Positions 6,252 to 15,857 are shown, counted from the first letter of the stretch. The stretch is DNA of 52,363 nt from Wenjunlia vitaminophila DSM 41686 (GCF_000380165.1 NZ_KB904675.1:1-52363); one strand, 5' to 3'. The notes: a model not told the origin generated them from the sequence alone. Program-made: numbers and translations.

Positions 6252-8936
6252 GTGAGCGGTTCCCCGGCGGCTGGTGTGCTCAGCCCGAACGTCCTGAAGC
6301 AGATCGAACGACTGGGGGGCCGGGTGCCCGACGGTTTCCGGCCCCGGGACTGGTCGGTGCCCACGCCGGCAGGCGAACACCGGGTGCCCCCGGCGGTGCA
6401 GGAGTTCCTGGCCGTGGAGTGGCCCTCCGACCAGGGGCTGTGCACCGACGACGAGTTCCGCTGGGAGGTGCACCTGCCGTCGGACTGCGAGGTGGGGCGC
6501 CTCGTGGTGGAGGACACCCCACGGGCCTGGTACGCCGTCGGCTGGGACGAGGGCCAGTGGTTCCTGCTCGTCGATCTCGCCGAGGCGGACACCGACGACT
6601 TCCGCGTGTACCGCGTCGACCACGACGGGAGTGACGACGCCAGCAGTTGGCGGTACCTGTCGAGGCTCCTGGACGATCTGCGGATGGTCAGGGACCGGAT
6701 CGTCGTCCCCGACACCGTCCTGGCCGGCGAGGCCGCTGCCACCTCCGCCGGGGCCGACGAGGTGGTCACCGACGCCCACTCCCTGGTCAACGCCGACCCC
6801 CTGACCGTGATGCCGCTCCTGGACGGCGTGACGACCGAGCGCGGTGAGCAGGCTGCCTCGGTGTACCGGGCCTCGGTGGGCCGGCACCACAACGCCGGCG
6901 CGGCGGTCCGCCGGCAGTTGCTCGCCCTCGACGCGGCGCGCCTCGGCGAACTCGGCCTGTCCCGGGAGCTCGCCGAGGTGCCGGTGCCGGGCGCGCCGCC
7001 GCTGGACTGGACGGTGGAGTGGGCCACCGGCGCGGCGCTCGACCGGCGGCTGCGGCTGCGGCTGCCCGTCGCCGGGCCCCAGGCGTTCGCCGAGCTGGAC
7101 GGCCGGACCGTGGCGGTGACCGTGCACGCGTGGAAGCTCCACGTCCACGACCTGGCCACCGGGCGGAGCCTCGTCGAGGCCCACCTCGAGTGCGACCAGG
7201 AGTTCGCGTCGCTCGCGGTGGCCGAACTCGACGGGCGGTGGATCGTCGTGACGGGCAGCAACTGTCCGGGCTGTGACCGCCACGACACCTGCCGGGCGGA
7301 GTTCCGGCGGTGGAACCTGGCCGACGGCAACCCGGTCGGTGCCCCGGTGCGCGCGCACCCCAGGTCGGTCAACGCCCTGGCCGTCGCGGCGGTGGACGGC
7401 AGGCCGGTCCTGCTCAGCGGCGGATACGACTGCGTGCTGCGCATGTGGGACCTGCGCACCGACGAGCCGATCGGCGAACCCGCGGTCGGGCACCAGCGCG
7501 GGGAGGAGTGGGAGCTGGGCATAGGCGGCGTGGCCGTGACCGAGATCGACGGCCGGACGGTGGCCGTCACCGGGGCGGGCGACGGCACGGTGCGGCTCTG
7601 GGCGCTCGGCGAGGGCTGCGTGCCGGGACAGCTCATGACCAGCGGCGACGACGGGGACACCTGGATCACCTCGGTGGCCGTCTGCCGGCTCGACGGCCTG
7701 CCCGTCGCGGTGACCAGCGGCGACGACGACGTGCGGGCCTGGGACCTGTGCAGTGGCCGGCAGTTGGGCGCGGTGGTGACGCGCGGCTGCACGCGTTCCG
7801 ACGTCGTGGAGATCGACGGGCGGCCCGTGGTGGTGACCGCCACCTACGACGGTTGGGTGCGCAGGTGGGACCTGGCCACCAGGGAGGAGATGGGCTCCCC
7901 GGTCAACGTGTTCACCGGGGACCGGCGCGTGGTCAGCGCGGTGGCCGCGGTGCGGGTGCGGGGACGCGCGGTCGCCGTGGTCCCGGACTACAGGGAGACG
8001 GCCGTGGTGGACCTGACCTCCGGAGGGTCGGACCGGACCGGTGTCGGCCACTCGGACGCCATCAAGGCGCTGGCCGTCGCCGACTCCGACGGCTCCCCGG
8101 TCGTGGTCACGGGCGGCGATGACGCCACCGCCAGGATCTGGGACCTGCGCGACGGCTCACCGGTGTGCCCGCCGCTGTCCGGCCACTCGGTGTGGGTCAA
8201 CGCGGTGGCCGTGACGCGCGTCGGCGATCGCCCCGCGGTGCTGACCGCGGACGGCGACGCCGTCCGGGTGTGGGACCCGGCCACCGGTGAGCTGTCGCGG
8301 CGGATCGAGGCCCTCCGGGCCGATGGCGGGCACCAGGTGCTGACGCTGGCCGCCGGCCGGGTGGGCGGCCGGGACGTGGCGGTCACCGGGGGGTATGACG
8401 GCCAGGTGCTCGCCTGGGGCCTGGGGGACGCGGCAGCGGTGGTCCGTCCGACCCCGGTCGGGCCGGGGAAGTACCTCTACTCGGTGGTCGAACTGGCCGG
8501 GCGGCAGGTCGCCGTGGCGGGGGACGGCGCGGTGGTGCGGGTCCTCGACCTGCTCAGCGGCGAGGAACTGCGCTCCCTCGACGAGGGTGCCGGCGTCGAC
8601 GCGGCCACGGTGGCGCGGTCGGGGGAGCGGGTGTTCGTCGCCTTCGCCACCTACGGGGAGCTGGTGGTCCGGGACCTGGCGAGCGGAGCACGGGTGGGCG
8701 CGCTGGCCGGCACCGGCTCGACGAAGGCGCTGGCCCTTGCTGACGTCGGGGGGCGCCTGGTCGCCGCCAGGGCGGGCTTCGACCGGACGGTGCAGGTGTG
8801 GGACGTGGCGGAGGACCGGCCCCGCCCGACCTCGTTGACCTTCCCCGAGGAGGTGAACGCCCTCGCCCTCACCCGCGGGGGCCGCCTGGTCGTCGCCTTC
8901 GGATCGGACCTGGCGGTGCTGTCGCCGCGGGGCTAG
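6252..8936 (+). CDS. Large WD40-repeat protein with SUKH-like N-terminus
   Basis: The product has 894 residues from a GTG; no strong ribosome binding site precedes it. Residues about 1-140 look like a SMI1/KNR4 (SUKH) fold, with VPPAVQEFLAVEW, a WFLLVDLAEADTDDFRVYRV stretch and a terminal helix; this is judged by eye. Residues 150-270 form an unassigned helical linker. From about 275 to the end there are roughly a dozen WD-type blades, such as GDGTVRLWALG, GDDATARIWDLRDG and DAVRVWDPATG, with alternating VAVTxxDGRPVVVTG strands. The protein is cytoplasmic (no signal peptide) and probably a scaffold. The blades are full length, with no enzymatic domain. Confidence 0.8.
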   Translation: MSGSPAAGVLSPNVLKQIERLGGRVPDGFRPRDWSVPTPAGEHRVPPAVQEFLAVEWPSDQGLCTDDEFRWEVHLPSDCEVGRLVVEDTPRAWYAVGWDEGQWFLLVDLAEADTDDFRVYRVDHDGSDDASSWRYLSRLLDDLRMVRDRIVVPDTVLAGEAAATSAGADEVVTDAHSLVNADPLTVMPLLDGVTTERGEQAASVYRASVGRHHNAGAAVRRQLLALDAARLGELGLSRELAEVPVPGAPPLDWTVEWATGAALDRRLRLRLPVAGPQAFAELDGRTVAVTVHAWKLHVHDLATGRSLVEAHLECDQEFASLAVAELDGRWIVVTGSNCPGCDRHDTCRAEFRRWNLADGNPVGAPVRAHPRSVNALAVAAVDGRPVLLSGGYDCVLRMWDLRTDEPIGEPAVGHQRGEEWELGIGGVAVTEIDGRTVAVTGAGDGTVRLWALGEGCVPGQLMTSGDDGDTWITSVAVCRLDGLPVAVTSGDDDVRAWDLCSGRQLGAVVTRGCTRSDVVEIDGRPVVVTATYDGWVRRWDLATREEMGSPVNVFTGDRRVVSAVAAVRVRGRAVAVVPDYRETAVVDLTSGGSDRTGVGHSDAIKALAVADSDGSPVVVTGGDDATARIWDLRDGSPVCPPLSGHSVWVNAVAVTRVGDRPAVLTADGDAVRVWDPATGELSRRIEALRADGGHQVLTLAAGRVGGRDVAVTGGYDGQVLAWGLGDAAAVVRPTPVGPGKYLYSVVELAGRQVAVAGDGAVVRVLDLLSGEELRSLDEGAGVDAATVARSGERVFVAFATYGELVVRDLASGARVGALAGTGSTKALALADVGGRLVAARAGFDRTVQVWDVAEDRPRPTSLTFPEEVNALALTRGGRLVVAFGSDLAVLSPRG

Positions 8937-8963
8937 CCACGGCTGGGAGCGGTCCCCGGCCGG

Positions 8964-8996
8964 CCCGCCGCGTGGTGCCGGGCACCACGCGGCGGG
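8964..8996. terminator. Hairpin between convergent genes
   Basis: A nearly perfect inverted repeat (arms CCCGCCGCGTGGTG and CACCACGCGGCGGG around a 4-5 base loop) lies between the stop of the WD40 gene and the stop of the iron-binding lipoprotein gene. It has no U-tract, as usual in this G+C range, and could serve both directions. Confidence 0.7.
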
Positions 8997-9004
8997 TGGC
9001 GGGG

Positions 9005-9973
9005 TCACGCCGTGAGGTGTGCCTGCATCTCGTCGAGGATCTTGTCCGCGGCGGTGTAGCCGATGCCGACGATCCACAGGTCGTCGTTGACGGCGAAGGC
9101 CCGGTCGTTCTTGACCGCCGCGAGGTTCTTCCACAGCGGGCCGCCCGTGACCTCCTTCTCCTTGGACTTCTCGGGCGAGCCGTAGGTGGAGTAGAAGATC
9201 ACGTCGCCGTCGGCCTTGTCGATCTTCTCGGGGCTGACCTCCACCTTGAACGTCTCCACGTCCTGCACCTCGGGTCGCCCGAGACCGACGTCGGCGAGGA
9301 TGGTGCCGATGTAGCTCTGCCGCGCGTACAGCCGGATGTTGGCGCCCTCGACGAAGCGGACCACCGAGACCTCGGTCTCCTTGGCCCTGGCGGCGCCGCC
9401 CACGGCCTCGGCGACCTCCTTGGCGCGGGCCTGGTAGTCCCTGACGACCTTCGCCGCCTCGTCCTTCTTGTTGAGGGCGTCCGCGTGGAGCTCGAAGTTC
9501 TCCTTCCACTCGTACCCGGTGGCCTTGGTCATCACCGTGGGGGCGATCTTCGACAGCTCGTCGTAGCGCTGGGCGTCGCGGTCGCCGTTGGTGAGGATGA
9601 GGTCCGGCTCGAGCGCCAGGATGGCCTCCATGTTCGGCTGGCCGATCGTCCCCACGTCCTTGATGCCCTCGACCTGGTCCTCGCCGAGGTAGTTGAGGTA
9701 GCCGTCGGCCACCTCGGTGCGGGTGCTGCCGACCGGCTTGACGCCCAGCGTGAGCGCCGTGTCGAGCTCCGCGGTGTCCAGCACCACCACGCGCTCGGGG
9801 CGCACGGGCACCTGTACGGGCCCCTGGGGGGTCTGCACGGTGCGTTTGCCGCCGTCCTTGCCGCCCTTGGCCTCTGCGGAACCGTCGGAGTCGTCGGACC
9901 CGCAGGCGGCTGCGGACAGGGCGGTGGCGGCGGCGAGGGCGGCGACCAGGGCGGTGCGCAGGGTTCGGTTCAT
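9005..9973 (-). CDS. Iron-siderophore ABC transporter substrate-binding lipoprotein
   Basis: The product has 322 residues. The N-terminus is a lipoprotein signal with a basic start, hydrophobic core and ATALSAAAC; C24 is the probable lipid site, although the -3 residue is Ala rather than Leu. The mature part is a FecB/FepB-type periplasmic-binding fold: VRPERVVVLDTAELDTALTL, then GQPNMEAILALEPDLILT and VGIGYTAADKILDEM. It binds a ferric siderophore outside the membrane and delivers it to the two permeases. It is the last gene of the leftward operon, 20 bases after the ATPase gene. Confidence 0.93.
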   Translation of the reverse strand: MNRTLRTALVAALAAATALSAAACGSDDSDGSAEAKGGKDGGKRTVQTPQGPVQVPVRPERVVVLDTAELDTALTLGVKPVGSTRTEVADGYLNYLGEDQVEGIKDVGTIGQPNMEAILALEPDLILTNGDRDAQRYDELSKIAPTVMTKATGYEWKENFELHADALNKKDEAAKVVRDYQARAKEVAEAVGGAARAKETEVSVVRFVEGANIRLYARQSYIGTILADVGLGRPEVQDVETFKVEVSPEKIDKADGDVIFYSTYGSPEKSKEKEVTGGPLWKNLAAVKNDRAFAVNDDLWIVGIGYTAADKILDEMQAHLTA

Positions 9974-9993
9974 GGAGGTGTCTCTTTCGGTGG

Positions 9994-10884
9994 TCAGGGG
10001 TGGGGCAGCGCGTCGTCTTCGGTCCGGGCCACCTCGGTCGGGGTGACCCCGGTGCGGGTGTCGTCGCCGTGGCCGTGGGGCCGCCAGGGCGGGCCCGGCA
10101 CCACCAGGGGGTCCCCGGTGACCGGGTCGGGCACCACCACCGCGTCCAGGCCGAAGACCTCGCGGACCAGTTCCGCGGTGACGACGTCCCGTGGACGGCC
10201 CTGGGCGATGATCCGGCCGTCCCTCATGGCGACCAGGTGGTCGGCGTAGCGGGCGGCCTGGTTCAGGTCGTGCAGCACGGCGACCACGGTGCGGGCCCGG
10301 CCGGTGTCCCGCGCGGCGTCGGACGCGAGTTGACGGACCAGGTCCAGGACCTCGATCTGGTGGGCGATGTCCAGGTAGGTCGTCGGCTCGTCGAGGAGCA
10401 GCAGGTCGGTGTCCTGGGCCAGTGCCATGGCGATCCACACCCGCTGCCGCTGTCCGCCGGACAGCTCGTCCACCATCCGGTCGGCGAGTTCGACGGTGGC
10501 GGTGCGTTCCATCGCCACCGTCACCGCTCGTTCGTCCGCCTCCGACCACTGCTGCCACCAGTGCTGGTGCGGCTGGCGGCCCCGGGACACCAGGTCGGCG
10601 ACGGTGATGCCCTCCGGCGGCACGGGGGTCTGCGGGAGCAGGCCGATGGCGCGCGCCACCTCTCGGGTGGGCACGGAGCGCAGTTCCCTGCCGTCCAGCA
10701 GGACCGTGCCGCCGGCCGGTCTCAGCAGGCGTCCCAGGGCCCGCAACAGGGTGGACTTGCCGCAGGCGTTGGGGCCGACGATCACGGTGACCTCGCCCGT
10801 GGGGACCTCCAGGTGGAGCCCGTGGACCACGGTGCGGCCCTCGTAGGCCAGGGTCAGGTCGCGGGCGGCCAGACGGGTGCTCAA
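9994..10884 (-). CDS. Iron-siderophore ABC transporter ATP-binding protein
   Basis: The product has 296 residues, starting at a TTG that overlaps the permease stop (TTGA). No better start sits nearby. All ABC ATPase motifs are intact: Walker [10 protein letters not shown] (residues 37-45), signature LSGGQRQR, Walker B LLLLDEPT and the switch histidine in AVLHDLN. The pattern [17 protein letters not shown] is typical of FecE/FepC-type iron importers. A C-terminal extension of about 40 residues is Pro- and Asp-rich. It powers the permease pair encoded upstream. Confidence 0.93.
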   Translation of the reverse strand: MSTRLAARDLTLAYEGRTVVHGLHLEVPTGEVTVIVGPNACGKSTLLRALGRLLRPAGGTVLLDGRELRSVPTREVARAIGLLPQTPVPPEGITVADLVSRGRQPHQHWWQQWSEADERAVTVAMERTATVELADRMVDELSGGQRQRVWIAMALAQDTDLLLLDEPTTYLDIAHQIEVLDLVRQLASDAARDTGRARTVVAVLHDLNQAARYADHLVAMRDGRIIAQGRPRDVVTAELVREVFGLDAVVVPDPVTGDPLVVPGPPWRPHGHGDDTRTGVTPTEVARTEDDALPHP

Positions 10885-11978
10885 CGGGGGCCTCCGGAAC
10901 GGGCACGGACGATCAGCCACAACAGGTAGGGGGCGCCCACCGCGGCGGTGAGCACGCCCACCGGCAGTTCGGTGGGGGAGAACAGCCGACGGCCCAGCAG
11001 GTCGGCGAGGACCACGATCACCGCCCCGGTGAGGGCGGAGCAGACCAGCGGGGGCTGGGCGGTGCGGGTGAGCCGGCGGGCGATCTGCGGGGCGAGCAGG
11101 GCGACGAAGTCCACGGGTCCCGCCGCGCCGGTGGCCACCGACGCCAGGACCACGCCGATGCCGACCAGGCCGAGGCGGACCCGGCCGAGCCGCAGGCCGA
11201 GCGCCGTGGCGGTGTCGTCGTCGAACGCCACCGCGCGCATCGCCCACCCCGCCCAGGCCAGGGCCGGAAGCCCGAGCAGCAGCACCCAGAACAGGGGCTC
11301 GGCCTGGTCGTAGCCGCGGCCGTTGAGGCTGCCGGTCAGCCACACCTTGCCCTGTTGGGCACGGAACTGGTCGCCGTGGGTGAGGAAGAGGTTGCTGAGC
11401 GAGGACAGGGCCACGGAGAAGCCGATGCCGATGAGCACGAACCGCTGGGCGTGCAGCCCACCCCGCCAGGCGAACACGTAGACGAGTGCGGCGGCGGTGA
11501 TCCCGCCGGCCACCGAGACGTAGGGCAGGGTCTGCCAGGAGGTGAGCCCGAAGGTCAGCGCCGCGACCGTGGCGGCGCCCGCGCCGTGCGAGACGCCGAT
11601 GATGTCGGGGCTGGCCAGCGGGTTCCGGGCGACGGTCTGGATCAGCGCGCCGGCGAGCCCGAAGGCGACGCCGACGAGCAGCGCCACGGTGAGCCTGGGC
11701 AGCCGCAGGGTTCCCACGACCAGCTCGTCGGGGCTGGGCTGGCCGAGCACCACCTTCACCGCCTCGACGGGCGAGGTGGTGGTCTCGCCCAGGCAGAGCG
11801 AGGTGACGCAGACGGCGGCGAGCAGCGCGGCCAGGGCGGCGGCGACCGCCACGGCCCTGCGGTTCACCAGCAGCGAGGCGCCCGGGCGGCGCAGCACCGC
11901 GTAGCCGGCGGGGCGGGCGACCCAGGCCGGCCCCCCCGAGGGGGCGGCCGCGGTCGTCGCGGGCGGGTTCCCGGTCAT
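10881..11978 (-). CDS. FecCD-family iron-siderophore permease (second)
   Basis: The product has 365 residues from an ATG overlapping the preceding permease stop (ATGA). A Pro/Ala-rich cytoplasmic N-terminus of about 45 residues precedes 9-10 hydrophobic spans. FecCD landmarks are [32 protein letters not shown] with [22 protein letters not shown] and [20 protein letters not shown]. It forms the membrane channel as a heterodimer with the other permease. Confidence 0.93.
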   Translation of the reverse strand: MTGNPPATTAAAPSGGPAWVARPAGYAVLRRPGASLLVNRRAVAVAAALAALLAAVCVTSLCLGETTTSPVEAVKVVLGQPSPDELVVGTLRLPRLTVALLVGVAFGLAGALIQTVARNPLASPDIIGVSHGAGAATVAALTFGLTSWQTLPYVSVAGGITAAALVYVFAWRGGLHAQRFVLIGIGFSVALSSLSNLFLTHGDQFRAQQGKVWLTGSLNGRGYDQAEPLFWVLLLGLPALAWAGWAMRAVAFDDDTATALGLRLGRVRLGLVGIGVVLASVATGAAGPVDFVALLAPQIARRLTRTAQPPLVCSALTGAVIVVLADLLGRRLFSPTELPVGVLTAAVGAPYLLWLIVRARSGGPR

Positions 11979-13045
11979 GTCGCCACCACCGTGCGCCGGC
12001 GCACCAGCGCCACCAGGAACGGGACGCCGATCAGGGCGGTCATCACCCCGGCGGGCACCTCGGACGGGGGGAAGACGATCCGGCCGACCACGTCGGACAC
12101 GAGCAGCATCGTCGGCCCGAGCAGCGCGGACATGGCCAGCACCCAGCCGTGCGCGGCCCCCACCAGGCCGCGGGCCAGGTGGGGCACGGTGAGCCCGACG
12201 AACGCGATGGGGCCGGCCGCGGCCACCGCGGCCCCGGTCAGCACCACCGCGGCCAGCGCGCCGACCAGGCGCACCAGGGCCACGTTCTGACCGAGTGCGG
12301 TCGCCACGTCCTCGCCCAGCGCCAACGCGTCCAGGCCGCGGACCACCAGCAGCACGAGGCAGCCACCGAACGCCACGACCAGCAGCGTCACCCAGGCCAC
12401 CCGGGTCTCCCGGCCGGAGACCGAGCCGACCTGCCAGAACCTGAACTCGTCCAGGGCCGCCGCGTTGGTGGTCAGCGCCGCGGAGACCACGGAGGCCAGG
12501 AAGGCGTTGATGGCGGCGCCGGCCAGCGCCAGCTTGACCGGGGTCGCGCCCTCGCGCCCGTGGGCGGCGACCGCGTACACCAACACGGCGGCCACCGCGG
12601 CGCCCAGGTAGGCGAACCACATGTACCCGTACAGGTCGTGCACCCCGAACACGGCGATGGCCAGCACCACGCCCGCGGCGGCGCCGTGGCTGACCCCCAG
12701 GATTCCCGGTTCGGCGATGGGGTTGCGGGTCACGCCCTGCATGACCACCCCGGCGACCGCGAGCGCGACGCCCACCGCGATGCCCACCAGGGTGCGCGGC
12801 ATCCGCAGGTCGCGCACCACCTGGGCGTTCTCGGTGTCCCCGCCGTGGATCAGGGCGTCGAGGACCTGGTCCGGCGGGATGTGTCGGGCCCCGACGGCGA
12901 GGCTGAGCAGGACCGCGAGCAGCAGCAGGGCCCCGGCGACCAGCAGGGCGCCGACGCGGCGCCGCAGCAGCGCCCCCCGTGGCGGCCCGCCGCCGTCGGG
13001 GGGAACGCCGCCCTGACGGACGCCGCTGGTCGGTTGGGTGCGCAT
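11975..13045 (-). CDS. FecCD-family iron-siderophore permease (first)
   Basis: The product has 356 residues and is the first gene of the operon. It shows FecCD motifs: [54 protein letters not shown] and [19 protein letters not shown]. About nine membrane spans. An iron box lies 96 bases upstream of the start, so transcription should fall when iron is plentiful. The operon order is permease-permease-ATPase-lipoprotein with three short overlaps or gaps. No siderophore biosynthesis gene is adjacent, so it may import an external or unlinked siderophore. Confidence 0.93.
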   Translation of the reverse strand: MRTQPTSGVRQGGVPPDGGGPPRGALLRRRVGALLVAGALLLLAVLLSLAVGARHIPPDQVLDALIHGGDTENAQVVRDLRMPRTLVGIAVGVALAVAGVVMQGVTRNPIAEPGILGVSHGAAAGVVLAIAVFGVHDLYGYMWFAYLGAAVAAVLVYAVAAHGREGATPVKLALAGAAINAFLASVVSAALTTNAAALDEFRFWQVGSVSGRETRVAWVTLLVVAFGGCLVLLVVRGLDALALGEDVATALGQNVALVRLVGALAAVVLTGAAVAAAGPIAFVGLTVPHLARGLVGAAHGWVLAMSALLGPTMLLVSDVVGRIVFPPSEVPAGVMTALIGVPFLVALVRRRTVVAT

Positions 13046-13140
13046 CGTTCACATTCCGTCGTGGTGGTGTCGCGTCATGCTGTCCGGGCGGGCGGTGTCG
13101 TGGGGGACGGGCACGGTCGGCGAAGTGCACCGGCCGCAGG

Positions 13141-13159
13141 TGAGCTTAGGCTCAGCTAA
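13141..13159. promoter_or_regulatory. Iron box (DmdR/DtxR-type operator)
   Basis: TGAGCTTAGGCTCAGCTAA agrees with the 19-base DtxR/IdeR/DmdR consensus (TTAGGTTAGGCTAACCTAA) at 15 of 19 positions by my alignment, including the central TTAGGCT and terminal CTAA. It is upstream of the iron-uptake operon, and the same window encodes a complete DmdR1-type repressor at 47446. Confidence 0.8.
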
Positions 13160-13337
13160 CCTCGCTCACAATACGTTCCCACCGTCACCGTGCGGTGGGC
13201 GGCCCCGCTCTGGTCGCCGCAGGTCAGGGCCGCGGACCGGAGAGGTGGCCGCGAACGGTCCAGAGTCGCTGGTCGGCCGCGGCGGACGCCCTGCCGGAGT
13301 GCCTCCGGGTGACAGCCCCGGGGGACGGTCGGGGACA

Positions 13338-13982
13338 ATGGGACACATGTTCACCACTGGGCCCCTGACCGTCGGTTTCGACCTGGACATGACGTTGATC
13401 GACTCCCGTCCCGGCATCCGCGCCGTGTACCAGGCGCTGGCCGAGCAGACGGGGACCTACATCGACGCGGACCTGACGGTGACCAGGCTGGGCCCCCCGC
13501 TCGCGGAGGAACTGGCCCACTGGTTCCCGGCCGAGGAGGTCGCCGCCATGGTGCGGCAGTACCGGGCGCTCTACCCGGTGCACGCCATCCACCCGACCAC
13601 CGCGATGCCCGGCGCCAGGGAGGCGGTCGCGGCCGTGCGGCGGCTCGGTGGGCGGGCGATCGTCGTCACCGCCAAGAACCAGCCCCAGGCCCAACTGCAC
13701 CTGACGCACCTGGGCATCGACGCGGACGCCCTGGTCGGTGACGTGTGGGCGGAGGAGAAGGCGGTCGCGCTGCGCGAGCACCGGGCCGCCGTGTTCGTCG
13801 GGGACCACCTGGGTGACGTGCGCGGGGCGCGGGCCGCCGGGGTGTTCAGCGTCGCGGTGTGCACCGGGCCGTGCGACGCCGACGAACTGCGGGCCGCCGG
13901 GGCCGACCTCGTCCTCCAGGACCTCACCGGGTTCGCGGAGTGGCTGGAGGTCTACGCCCGCACCGGGTCACCGGACGCCTGA
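13338..13982 (+). CDS. HAD-family hydrolase (phosphoglycolate phosphatase-like)
   Basis: The product has 214 residues. Two ATG codons nine bases apart (13338 and 13347) are both possible starts; a GGGGAC lies before each. The catalytic DxDxT motif is FDLDMTLID (D15 and D17), followed by a cap domain, a lysine in VVTAKNQPQ and the acidic motif VFVGDHLGD. This is a soluble phosphatase of subfamily I. The substrate is unknown. It is divergent from the iron operon. Confidence 0.87.
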   Translation: MGHMFTTGPLTVGFDLDMTLIDSRPGIRAVYQALAEQTGTYIDADLTVTRLGPPLAEELAHWFPAEEVAAMVRQYRALYPVHAIHPTTAMPGAREAVAAVRRLGGRAIVVTAKNQPQAQLHLTHLGIDADALVGDVWAEEKAVALREHRAAVFVGDHLGDVRGARAAGVFSVAVCTGPCDADELRAAGADLVLQDLTGFAEWLEVYARTGSPDA

Positions 13983-14011
13983 CCGGCGGCCGGCCGGGGT
14001 GCCGGGGGGGC

Positions 14012-14251
14012 TCACTGCGCGGCGCGGGCCTGTCGCCGCTGCGCCCGGATGGACCGCAGCAGGCCGGCGCCCGAGATCAGGAAGCCCACTCCCATCAGCA
14101 TCGACACCAGGTAGGCCGCGGTGGGCAGGGGGTCGAGGTCCAGCAGCAGGGGCACCACGGTGACGGCCGTGGCCACCGCGCCGACGAGGAAGACCGCAGC
14201 GCCGACGCGGACCAGGACGTCACCGGGGTCCCGGGGGGTTTCGTTACTCAC
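14012..14251 (-). CDS. Small two-span membrane protein
   Basis: The product has 79 residues from a GTG. Two hydrophobic spans (about residues 13-37 and 46-64) are followed by a strongly basic C-terminus (RSIRAQRRQARAAQ). No family recognised. It lies convergent to the HAD gene and divergent from the cold-shock gene, a position where I recall a small conserved membrane protein in Streptomyces. The start is chosen because the upstream extension is Pro-rich and lacks a better ribosome binding site. Confidence 0.6.
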   Translation of the reverse strand: MSNETPRDPGDVLVRVGAAVFLVGAVATAVTVVPLLLDLDPLPTAAYLVSMLMGVGFLISGAGLLRSIRAQRRQARAAQ

Positions 14252-14473
14252 CGGTCCAGGGTAGGCCGCTGGGGGGAGGAGGGCGCTGACGGGAGTAGGA
14301 AGCGCGGCGAGGTCAGGGGATCTTGCCACCGGCTGGGGGACCATTAGCCTGGTGGCAGCGGGTTACCGGTGCGTCCGGTCGCCCGCGACACTGCGTTTCC
14401 GTTGCTTTTCCGTGTGCCTTCCGGTACGCGAACCGCTTTGAGTTTACCCATCGACGCGAGGACGAGGTCTGAC

Positions 14474-14857
14474 GTGCCTACCGGCAAGGTCAAGTGGTTT
14501 AACAGTGAGAAGGGCTTTGGCTTCCTCTCGCGCGACGACGGCGGCGACGTCTTCGTGCATTCGTCGGTGCTGCCCGCAGGGGTGGACGCACTCAAGCCGG
14601 GGCAGCGTGTGGAGTTCGGGGTGGTGGCCGGGCAACGCGGTGACCAGGCCCTGTCCGTGATCCTGCTGGAACCGGCGCCGTCGGTGGCCGCGGCGCAGCG
14701 TCGCAAACCGGATGAACTCCTGCCGATCGTGCAGGACCTGACCACCCTGCTCGAAGACGTCGCGCGGTCGCTGCAACGGGGCCGCTACCCGGAGAAGACC
14801 CACGGCCGCAAGATCGCCGGGGTGCTGCGCGCCGTCGCCGACCAGTTGGACGTCTGA
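14474..14857 (+). CDS. Cold-shock-domain protein with C-terminal extension
   Basis: The product has 127 residues from a GTG after GAGG. Residues 1-65 are a cold-shock domain with both RNA-binding motifs: KGFGFL (RNP1) and VFVHSS (RNP2). It is about 60 residues longer than CspA; the extension (LLPIVQDLTTLLEDVARSLQ, then KIAGVLRAVADQLDV) is helical. It probably binds single-stranded RNA or DNA. The leader is long (over 200 bases from the divergent gene) and less G+C-rich just before the gene, as often seen for csp genes. Confidence 0.92.
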   Translation: MPTGKVKWFNSEKGFGFLSRDDGGDVFVHSSVLPAGVDALKPGQRVEFGVVAGQRGDQALSVILLEPAPSVAAAQRRKPDELLPIVQDLTTLLEDVARSLQRGRYPEKTHGRKIAGVLRAVADQLDV

Positions 14858-14860
14858 CGC

Positions 14861-14920
14861 GCCCCCTGCCCCCTGCCCCCTCCCCGCGCCGGTGCACGAG
14901 GGCGGGGGCGGGGGTGGGGC
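14861..14920. repeat. C-rich triplet repeat facing a G-rich run
   Basis: Three exact tandem copies of GCCCCCT (14861-14881) are followed about 20 bases later by GGGCGGGGGCGGGGGTGGGG. The two halves can pair as a long G+C hairpin, or the G-rich run could form a quadruplex. It sits between the convergent cold-shock and mqnD genes and probably terminates transcription. Confidence 0.5.
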
Positions 14921-14924
14921 CGGC

Positions 14925-15857
14925 TCAGGGGAACGTCAGGGCGTCCGGAGCCGTCGGGGGGACGATGCCCTCCGCCGCGGCACGGTCCAGCAGCCCGCGC
15001 ACCGCGGCGTACCCGTCCTCGCCCAGGTCCGCCGTGAACTCGTTGACGTACAGCCCGATGTGTCGTTCCGCCACGGCCGGGTCCATCTCCTGGGCGTGCT
15101 CGGCGACGTAGTCCCGGGACGCCTCGGGGTTCTTCCAGGCGTACCGCACCGACTCCCGGGCCGCCGCCGCCAGACGGCGCAGCTCGGTCCCCCCCAGGTC
15201 GCGTCGGGCGATGATCGCGCCGAGCGGGATGGCCAGTCCGGTCTCCAGTTCCCAGGACTCGCCCATGTCCGCCAGGCGGTGCAGGCCGTAGCGCTGGTAG
15301 GTGAACCGTGCCTCGTGGATGACCAGGCCCGCGTCCACCACACCGTCCCGCACCGCCGGCATGATGTCGTGGAACGGCAGCACCACGATCCGCCCCACCC
15401 CGCCGGGCACCGCCCGCGCCGCCCAGAGCCGGAACAGCAGGTAGGCCGTGGACCGCTCGCTCGGCACCGCCACCGTCCGGCCCGCGAGGTCCGCGGGCCC
15501 GAGGGCGTCCCTGGTGAGCACCAGCGGCCCGCAGCCGCGGCCCAGGGCGCCGCCGCACGGCAGCAGGGCGTACTCGTCGAGCACCCAGGGCAGCACCGCG
15601 TAGGACACCTTCAGCACGTCGAACTCGCCGCGTTCGGCCATCGCGTTGGTGATGTCGATGTCGGCGAACGTCACCTCGATCGGGGGCGCGTCGGGGACCA
15701 GGCCGTGCGCCCAGGCGTGGAAGACGAACGTGTCGTTCGGGCAGGGCGAGTACGCGATCTGCAGCGGCGCCCCCGAAGCCCCGGGGCCGTGCGGGGAGTT
15801 CTGTGGGTCCCCGGGGAGGTGCTGGTCGCGCCGGGGTCGCTGCGGCTCGGGGTTCAT
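14925..15857 (-). CDS. mqnD: 1,4-dihydroxy-6-naphthoate synthase (menaquinone, futalosine route)
   Basis: The product has 310 residues. It converts cyclic de-hypoxanthine futalosine to 1,4-dihydroxy-6-naphthoate. The family signature YSPCPNDTFVFHAWAHGL begins at about residue 36, and a periplasmic-binding-like fold follows (ADIDITNAMAERGEFDVLKV, LVIHEARFTYQRYGL). The 32 residues before the conserved part are a Pro-rich extension not usual in the family. The ATG overlaps the mqnB stop (ATGA), so the two are coupled. Other mqn genes are not in the window. Confidence 0.92.
   Translation of the reverse strand: MNPEPQRPRRDQHLPGDPQNSPHGPGASGAPLQIAYSPCPNDTFVFHAWAHGLVPDAPPIEVTFADIDITNAMAERGEFDVLKVSYAVLPWVLDEYALLPCGGALGRGCGPLVLTRDALGPADLAGRTVAVPSERSTAYLLFRLWAARAVPGGVGRIVVLPFHDIMPAVRDGVVDAGLVIHEARFTYQRYGLHRLADMGESWELETGLAIPLGAIIARRDLGGTELRRLAAAARESVRYAWKNPEASRDYVAEHAQEMDPAVAERHIGLYVNEFTADLGEDGYAAVRGLLDRAAAEGIVPPTAPDALTFP

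Noticed and set aside
5784-7843. A long Ser/Arg-rich frame on the minus strand over the membrane protein and WD40 genes
   Set aside because: Typical antisense composition; the WD40 blades on the plus strand explain the sequence.
9994-11343. A longer N-terminal version of the iron ABC ATPase
   Set aside because: The extra residues overlap the permease gene and are Arg/Pro-rich; homology starts at the TTG at 10884, which overlaps the permease stop.
14861-14920. Possible CRISPR-like repeat
   Set aside because: Units are 7 bases and directly adjacent, without spacers.
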